From the NCBI GenBank assembly GCA_003511465.1, contig DOID01000167.1, forward strand, positions 12,920 through 23,403: a stretch of DNA of 10,484 nt, written 5' to 3'. This DNA comes from Bacillota bacterium (GTDB lineage: Bacteria > Bacillota > UBA4882 > UBA10575). The notes under the pieces were generated by a model. That model saw only the letters and a list, made by a program, of their open reading frames with translations. It searched no databases and was not told the origin of the DNA. Below, piece after piece: positions 7,220 to 10,484 of this stretch; position 1 is the stretch's first letter; each line of letters starts with the position of its first letter. The translations under genes were made by a program, and so were the position numbers.

Positions 7220-7247
7220 TTGACTTAGAACCATTAGCTGCTAAAAT
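7220..7247 (+). promoter_or_regulatory. Candidate promoter of the solute-binding protein/LuxR operon
   Basis: TTGACT (7220-7225) and TAAAAT (7242-7247) are separated by 16 bases; an overlapping TATAAT at 7247-7252 would need a 21-base spacer. Transcription would begin near 7254-7260, leaving a leader of about 140 bases that contains the repeat cluster at 7281-7327. The -35 lies in TTATTGAC, which is also present at 7178-7185. Confidence 0.55.
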
Positions 7248-7280
7248 ATAATTAGGTTTCTTTACTCACTATACAACACA

Positions 7281-7327
7281 GGGGTGTAAATAAAAATCAC
7301 CCCAAGGGTGATTTATTGGGGTGATTT
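7281..7327 (+). repeat. GGGTG/CACCC repeat cluster in the operon leader
   Basis: Three same-strand boxes, GGGGTG (7281-7286), AGGGTG (7305-7310) and GGGGTG (7318-7323), surround one inverted copy. AAATCACCC (7294-7302) can pair perfectly with GGGTGATTT (7306-7314) across a three-base loop. Alternatively AAATCACCCC (7294-7303) pairs perfectly over ten bases with GGGGTGATTT (7318-7327) across a 14-base loop. GGGTGATTT itself is a direct repeat with a 13-base period. The layout fits either an operator for the divergent BTAD regulator or alternative RNA hairpins in the leader. A T7 run at 7342-7348 lies 14 bases past the last arm, too far for a standard terminator. Confidence 0.75.
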
Positions 7328-7382
7328 CCCGACTTAACTCGTTTTTTTATCGATCGAATGTGAACTTTTGATCATAAAGCGA

Positions 7383-7389
7383 TTGGAGG
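7383..7389 (+). promoter_or_regulatory. Ribosome binding site selecting the internal TTG start
   Basis: TTGGAGG lies eight bases before the TTG at 7398. The upstream in-frame TTG at 7368 has no comparable site. The later start also gives a cleaner signal peptide (MQKRII then a hydrophobic run). Confidence 0.75.
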
Positions 7390-7397
7390 CAGTTCCC

Positions 7398-8759
7398 TTG
7401 CAAAAGAGAATCATTCTGCTGCTCCTTGTCCTCGTAATCACCCTTTCAAACATGGGGTGTAACGGGGTAAAGCTGAATCCGAAGCATCCGGTGACGATCA
7501 CCATGTGGCACAACTATGGAGGCCAGATGCAAAGCGTAATGGACGAACTGATCGACGAGTTTAACACCTCCATCGGTCAGAAAAAAGGAGTCATCGTAAG
7601 TGTGACCTCCATATCAGCAACAAACGATATTCAAAATAAGCTTTTGATGATTGCCGCCGATGATCCCGGTGCCCCGGAAATGCCTGATCTGGTAACTGCT
7701 TACCCCAAAACAGCGCTCATCCTCGCTGAAGAAGGGCTACTGGCCGCTTTGGACGATCAATTCACCCGGCAGGAACTAGACGCGTATCTGCCCCAATTCA
7801 TTGAAGAAGGTCGACTCTCCGATGGTAAACTCTATGTTTTCCCCATCGCCAAATCCACCGAGGTTCTCTTTGTCAATGAGACTTTATTTAATCGTTTTGC
7901 CGCCGCTACCGGCGTTTCCCTTGACTGCCTTGGCACTTTCGAGGGAATCGCCGAAGCTTCAGTTAAATATCATCAATGGACTGATTCCCTGACCCCGAAT
8001 ATCCCCAATGACGGCAAAGCATTCTACACCGCCGATTCCTGGTTCAATATCGCCCAAGTTGGCCTTGCCCAATTAGGCACCGTTTTTGTGTATAAGGAGC
8101 ATCTGAATGTCCGTTCCGAGGATTTTCGACGGATTTGGGACTTTGCCGTCGAGCCTGTTCTGACCGGTGGTTATACTGTAACCAATAGTTACTCTTCGGA
8201 GCTGTCAAGAACAGGGGAAATTGTTTGTTCGACCGGCTCGACCGCGGGGATTCTTTTCTATGGTGATAGTATTACATACCCGGATAATACCATCGAACCC
8301 ACCACCTACACCATCTTACCCTACCCTGTCTTTACTGGTGGTAAAAAGGTTGCCATCCAACGCGGCGGCGGAATGTGTATTGGTCGTTCTACGCCCCAAA
8401 AAGAATATGCCGCTACTTTATTTTTGAAATGGTTCACCCAACCAGAACAGAATATGCGTTTTGTCTCCTCCACCGGTTATCTTCCTGTCACCAAAAAAGC
8501 TTTTGACAACAATATGAAAAATGAGATTAATACGGCAAAAACTCTACCTCTAAAGAGATTACTAGAAGCAGCCACTCGCATGTATAGTGAATATACCTTT
8601 CTCATTCCACCCAACTATGAACAATTGGATGACTTAAGCAAAGCCTACGAGCAAAAACTCAAGCAGGCCATGGGCAAAGGAAGGGCTAGAGTTTTGGGCG
8701 GCAAACAAACGGTTCCACAAATTAGCGAAGAGCTTTACCGTGACTTTATTAGTCAATAA
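7398..8759 (+). CDS. Extracellular solute-binding lipoprotein (ABC family 1 type), orphan of permease
   Basis: This 453-residue surface-anchored binding protein probably captures a sugar or oligosaccharide. A basic MQKR start and a hydrophobic run lead to LSNMGC, with Cys21 as the expected lipid anchor; Asn at -3 is not the canonical lipobox residue. The mature part has family 1 hallmarks: a first strand TITMWHNYGG, the PDLVTAYPKTALILAEEGLL segment typical of lobe 1, GKLYVFPIAKSTEVLFVNET, and the late GGGMCIGRST followed by LFLKWFTQPEQNMRF and GYLPVTKKAF. The start is TTG, fixed by TTGGAGG; the open frame could begin at 7368. No ABC permease or ATPase gene lies in the window. The next gene, 25 bases downstream, encodes a membrane-bound LuxR-type regulator, so this protein may serve sensing rather than, or as well as, uptake. 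The leader repeats suggest controlled expression. Confidence 0.88.
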   Translation: MQKRIILLLLVLVITLSNMGCNGVKLNPKHPVTITMWHNYGGQMQSVMDELIDEFNTSIGQKKGVIVSVTSISATNDIQNKLLMIAADDPGAPEMPDLVTAYPKTALILAEEGLLAALDDQFTRQELDAYLPQFIEEGRLSDGKLYVFPIAKSTEVLFVNETLFNRFAAATGVSLDCLGTFEGIAEASVKYHQWTDSLTPNIPNDGKAFYTADSWFNIAQVGLAQLGTVFVYKEHLNVRSEDFRRIWDFAVEPVLTGGYTVTNSYSSELSRTGEIVCSTGSTAGILFYGDSITYPDNTIEPTTYTILPYPVFTGGKKVAIQRGGGMCIGRSTPQKEYAATLFLKWFTQPEQNMRFVSSTGYLPVTKKAFDNNMKNEINTAKTLPLKRLLEAATRMYSEYTFLIPPNYEQLDDLSKAYEQKLKQAMGKGRARVLGGKQTVPQISEELYRDFISQ

Positions 8760-8784
8760 ATAACCGATTGAAAGGTACGCAACA

Positions 8785-10395
8785 ATGGCCAAGCCAAGAA
8801 GTATTTTTAGAACGTTGTTTATGGAAATGCGCTTACTCAATAAGAATGGGTTTTCCTTACAATGGCGTTCTTTTACCTTTTTTATCCTGTTTTTGTTTGC
8901 CGTGATGGCAGGGATCTTTTTGATTCTTTTCTCTACAGGAGCCTTTTCGGTTGGTTCTAAGGAGTGTCAAGTCTTTTTAGAGAACGAACTTGGACACATT
9001 GCCCAAGATATTATGCGAGATTTTAGCACCCTCTCCGTCGAAGGGGTTTTACTGGCTGAACGTTTAACGGAACAAATCGAAAAAAGATTAGAGACCGCTG
9101 AATTGAACCCCTCTGAGCTTAAGGCCAATCCCCAGCTGTTAGAGGTAATCCTCAGCGAGGCGATGGAACAACTGATCGCCGCGTTAGAAAAGAATAAGAG
9201 CAGCGGGGTATTCCTAACCTTAGATGCCACCATCAATCAAGCGCTGAGCTATGCTGAACAATCCCGTGCCGGACTTTTCTTGAAAAATATGGAGCCCAAC
9301 ATCATTAACCTTGCCACTCCGGCAACCCGTTTTATGCGCGGCCCTGCTTCGATTGGGCGACAAAATAACCTTAGTTTACTACCCCAATGGCAAATGGAGT
9401 TCACCGTCGCGCCTGACGACTTTTTTTTCACGACCATGCAAGCCGCGGCGGACAATGATCTTCCGTTGTCTCGTTTATACTACTGGCATCCCTGCTCCCC
9501 ATTAGTTGGCAATTACGAACATGCCATGTTATTGTGCGTACCACTTATTACGTCTGATGGGGTTGTGATCGGTGTTTGTGGCTTCGAAGTTAGCGCAATG
9601 TTATTCAAACTAAAAAACACCCCTGACAACTCCACCTACACCCGGGTCTTCTCCCTCCTCGCGCCCTTCGAGGGGTCTACTCTTGACGCCTCGAAAGCCA
9701 TCTACGCCGGAAACTATAGCGTCCTTCCTTTACAAATTAAGGGTACTATAGCGCTCAAAACACGAAACGGGATCTCCCGTTATGTGGCAGCCGACGGCTC
9801 AACTTTTGCCGGTTTGCACCAAGTAATAAACCTTTACCCGAAGACAGCTGCCTTCTCTACACAGCAGTGGGTTTTAGCCGTCCTCATCCCGGAGGAAGAC
9901 TTAACGGCAACGATTAGGAAACAGAACCGGCAAATGATCATTTTCCTTCTTCTCCTGCTCCTCTTTAGTATGGGCGCGGCGGCATTAATCAGCCGCCGAT
10001 CCGTCGCGCCGGTCGTCGATGCCTTGGAACAAGTCAAGACCCACAAGGCTTCGAAATATGCAAAAACCAACATTCACGAAATCGATGATTTAATAGCTTT
10101 TTTAGCCTCCCAAGACGCCGCCGATCCTCCATCCGCACCGCCGAAGAATACCCCGGAGGTCTCCACCCTATTTAATGACTTTGTCGAAAATATTAAGACC
10201 CTCTCCCCCGCCGAACGGGCTGTCTTCGATCTCTATATGGAGGGATACACCGCTCAGGAAATTACTAAGATCCTATATCTCTCAATTAACACCATCAAAA
10301 CCCATAACAAAAGGATCTATCAGAAGCTGAACGTTACCTCCCGTAAAGAGTTGCTGGTTTATGTCAAGATGATGAGAGAAAAAGACATTTTATAG
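8785..10395 (+). CDS. Membrane-tethered Cache-like sensor with C-terminal LuxR-type DNA-binding domain
   Basis: This 536-residue protein appears to be a one-component transmembrane transcription factor. Residues 1-29 are cytoplasmic and basic. Transmembrane helix 1 is at about 30-53. An extracytoplasmic domain of about 330 residues follows, helical at first, then Cache-like, with PLITSDGVVIGVCGFEVSAM (253-272) as the clearest PAS-fold strand pair and WVLAVLIPEEDL (362-373) near its end. Transmembrane helix 2 is at about 384-402. A short HAMP-like stretch (405-440, with Pro409 and HEIDDL 431-436) and a Pro-rich linker (447-458) lead to a GerE/LuxR helix-turn-helix (471-530: LSPAERAVFDLYMEGYTAQE, then LSINTIKTHNKRIYQKL). 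No kinase or receiver domain is present. The ATG has GAAAGG nine bases upstream. It is co-transcribed with the solute-binding lipoprotein, the likely ligand-presenting partner. The domain order is seen; the partnership is inferred. Confidence 0.85.
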   Translation: MAKPRSIFRTLFMEMRLLNKNGFSLQWRSFTFFILFLFAVMAGIFLILFSTGAFSVGSKECQVFLENELGHIAQDIMRDFSTLSVEGVLLAERLTEQIEKRLETAELNPSELKANPQLLEVILSEAMEQLIAALEKNKSSGVFLTLDATINQALSYAEQSRAGLFLKNMEPNIINLATPATRFMRGPASIGRQNNLSLLPQWQMEFTVAPDDFFFTTMQAAADNDLPLSRLYYWHPCSPLVGNYEHAMLLCVPLITSDGVVIGVCGFEVSAMLFKLKNTPDNSTYTRVFSLLAPFEGSTLDASKAIYAGNYSVLPLQIKGTIALKTRNGISRYVAADGSTFAGLHQVINLYPKTAAFSTQQWVLAVLIPEEDLTATIRKQNRQMIIFLLLLLLFSMGAAALISRRSVAPVVDALEQVKTHKASKYAKTNIHEIDDLIAFLASQDAADPPSAPPKNTPEVSTLFNDFVENIKTLSPAERAVFDLYMEGYTAQEITKILYLSINTIKTHNKRIYQKLNVTSRKELLVYVKMMREKDIL

Positions 10396-10484
10396 CCTAT
10401 AATACTATATTAATTCTAGATCTACTTTAACTAATCCACTCTAAACAAAAACTCAACAAAAGAAGGGTGGCTAACTCACGGCAA
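10396..10484. other. A+T-rich tail after the sensor operon, no gene recognised
   Basis: This 89-base stretch holds a TATAAT at 10399-10404 without a good -35 and a GAAGGGTGG at 10462-10470. No terminator hairpin follows the LuxR-type gene before the window ends, so the operon may continue or a new gene may begin just beyond. Confidence 0.4.

Noticed and set aside
7318..7348. Repeat arm plus T7 run as a rho-independent terminator
   Set aside because: The T-run is 14 bases beyond the last paired arm, and the intervening CGACTTAACTCG forms only a three-pair stem, so it does not match a canonical terminator.
7368..7397. Upstream TTG at 7368 as the start of the solute-binding protein
   Set aside because: It lacks a ribosome site, while the in-frame TTG at 7398 has TTGGAGG eight bases before it and yields a normal signal peptide.

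Overview
The window looks like a Bacillota (Firmicutes) chromosome, probably a Clostridia-like or Limnochordia-like anaerobe. The reasons are strong AAAGGAGG ribosome sites, frequent TTG/GTG starts, short A+T-rich spacers, moderate base composition, lipoprotein signal peptides and a ROK-type sugar regulator. The assignment below phylum is inference; there is no rRNA or marker gene here.

Left third (1-3862, all minus strand): a pentose module read right to left. A ROK/XylR-type repressor (GTG start at 3862) is followed by xylulokinase (xylB) and a xylose isomerase-family TIM-barrel enzyme (xylA-like) that runs off the left edge. Together they would convert D-xylose to xylulose 5-phosphate under sugar-responsive control. 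The isomerase is divergent: one expected metal-ligand Asp aligns with His. No pentose transporter is adjacent.

Middle (4035-7145): a terminator hairpin follows a small minus-strand lipoprotein gene that encodes a carbohydrate-binding-like beta-sandwich. It is divergent from a plus-strand MFS permease. Their shared promoter region holds a perfect 6-bp dyad, CCTGGC-GGTA-GCCAGG. The permease gene ends tail to tail, with a 14-bp overlap, against a minus-strand regulator with N-terminal helical repeats, a winged helix and a BTAD domain, but no ATPase or receiver domain.

Right third (7146-10484): the BTAD regulator is divergent from a two-gene plus-strand operon. The first gene encodes a solute-binding lipoprotein (ABC family 1 type) with no permease genes beside it. 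The second encodes a membrane protein with two transmembrane helices, a large extracytoplasmic Cache-like domain and a cytoplasmic LuxR-type DNA-binding domain. I infer a sugar-sensing pair in which the binding protein presents ligand to a membrane-tethered transcription factor. The leader between promoter and operon carries a compact cluster of GGGTG/CACCC repeats that can fold into alternative hairpins or serve as an operator, possibly for the BTAD regulator. This sensor operon and its leader are the most unusual part of the window.

No rRNA, tRNA, CRISPR array, insertion sequence, att site or origin was recognised. No gene-free stretch exceeds 300 bases. The larger gaps are 3863-4084 (A+T-rich ROK upstream region plus terminator), 4652-4780 (divergent promoters) and 7146-7397 (promoter and repeat leader).
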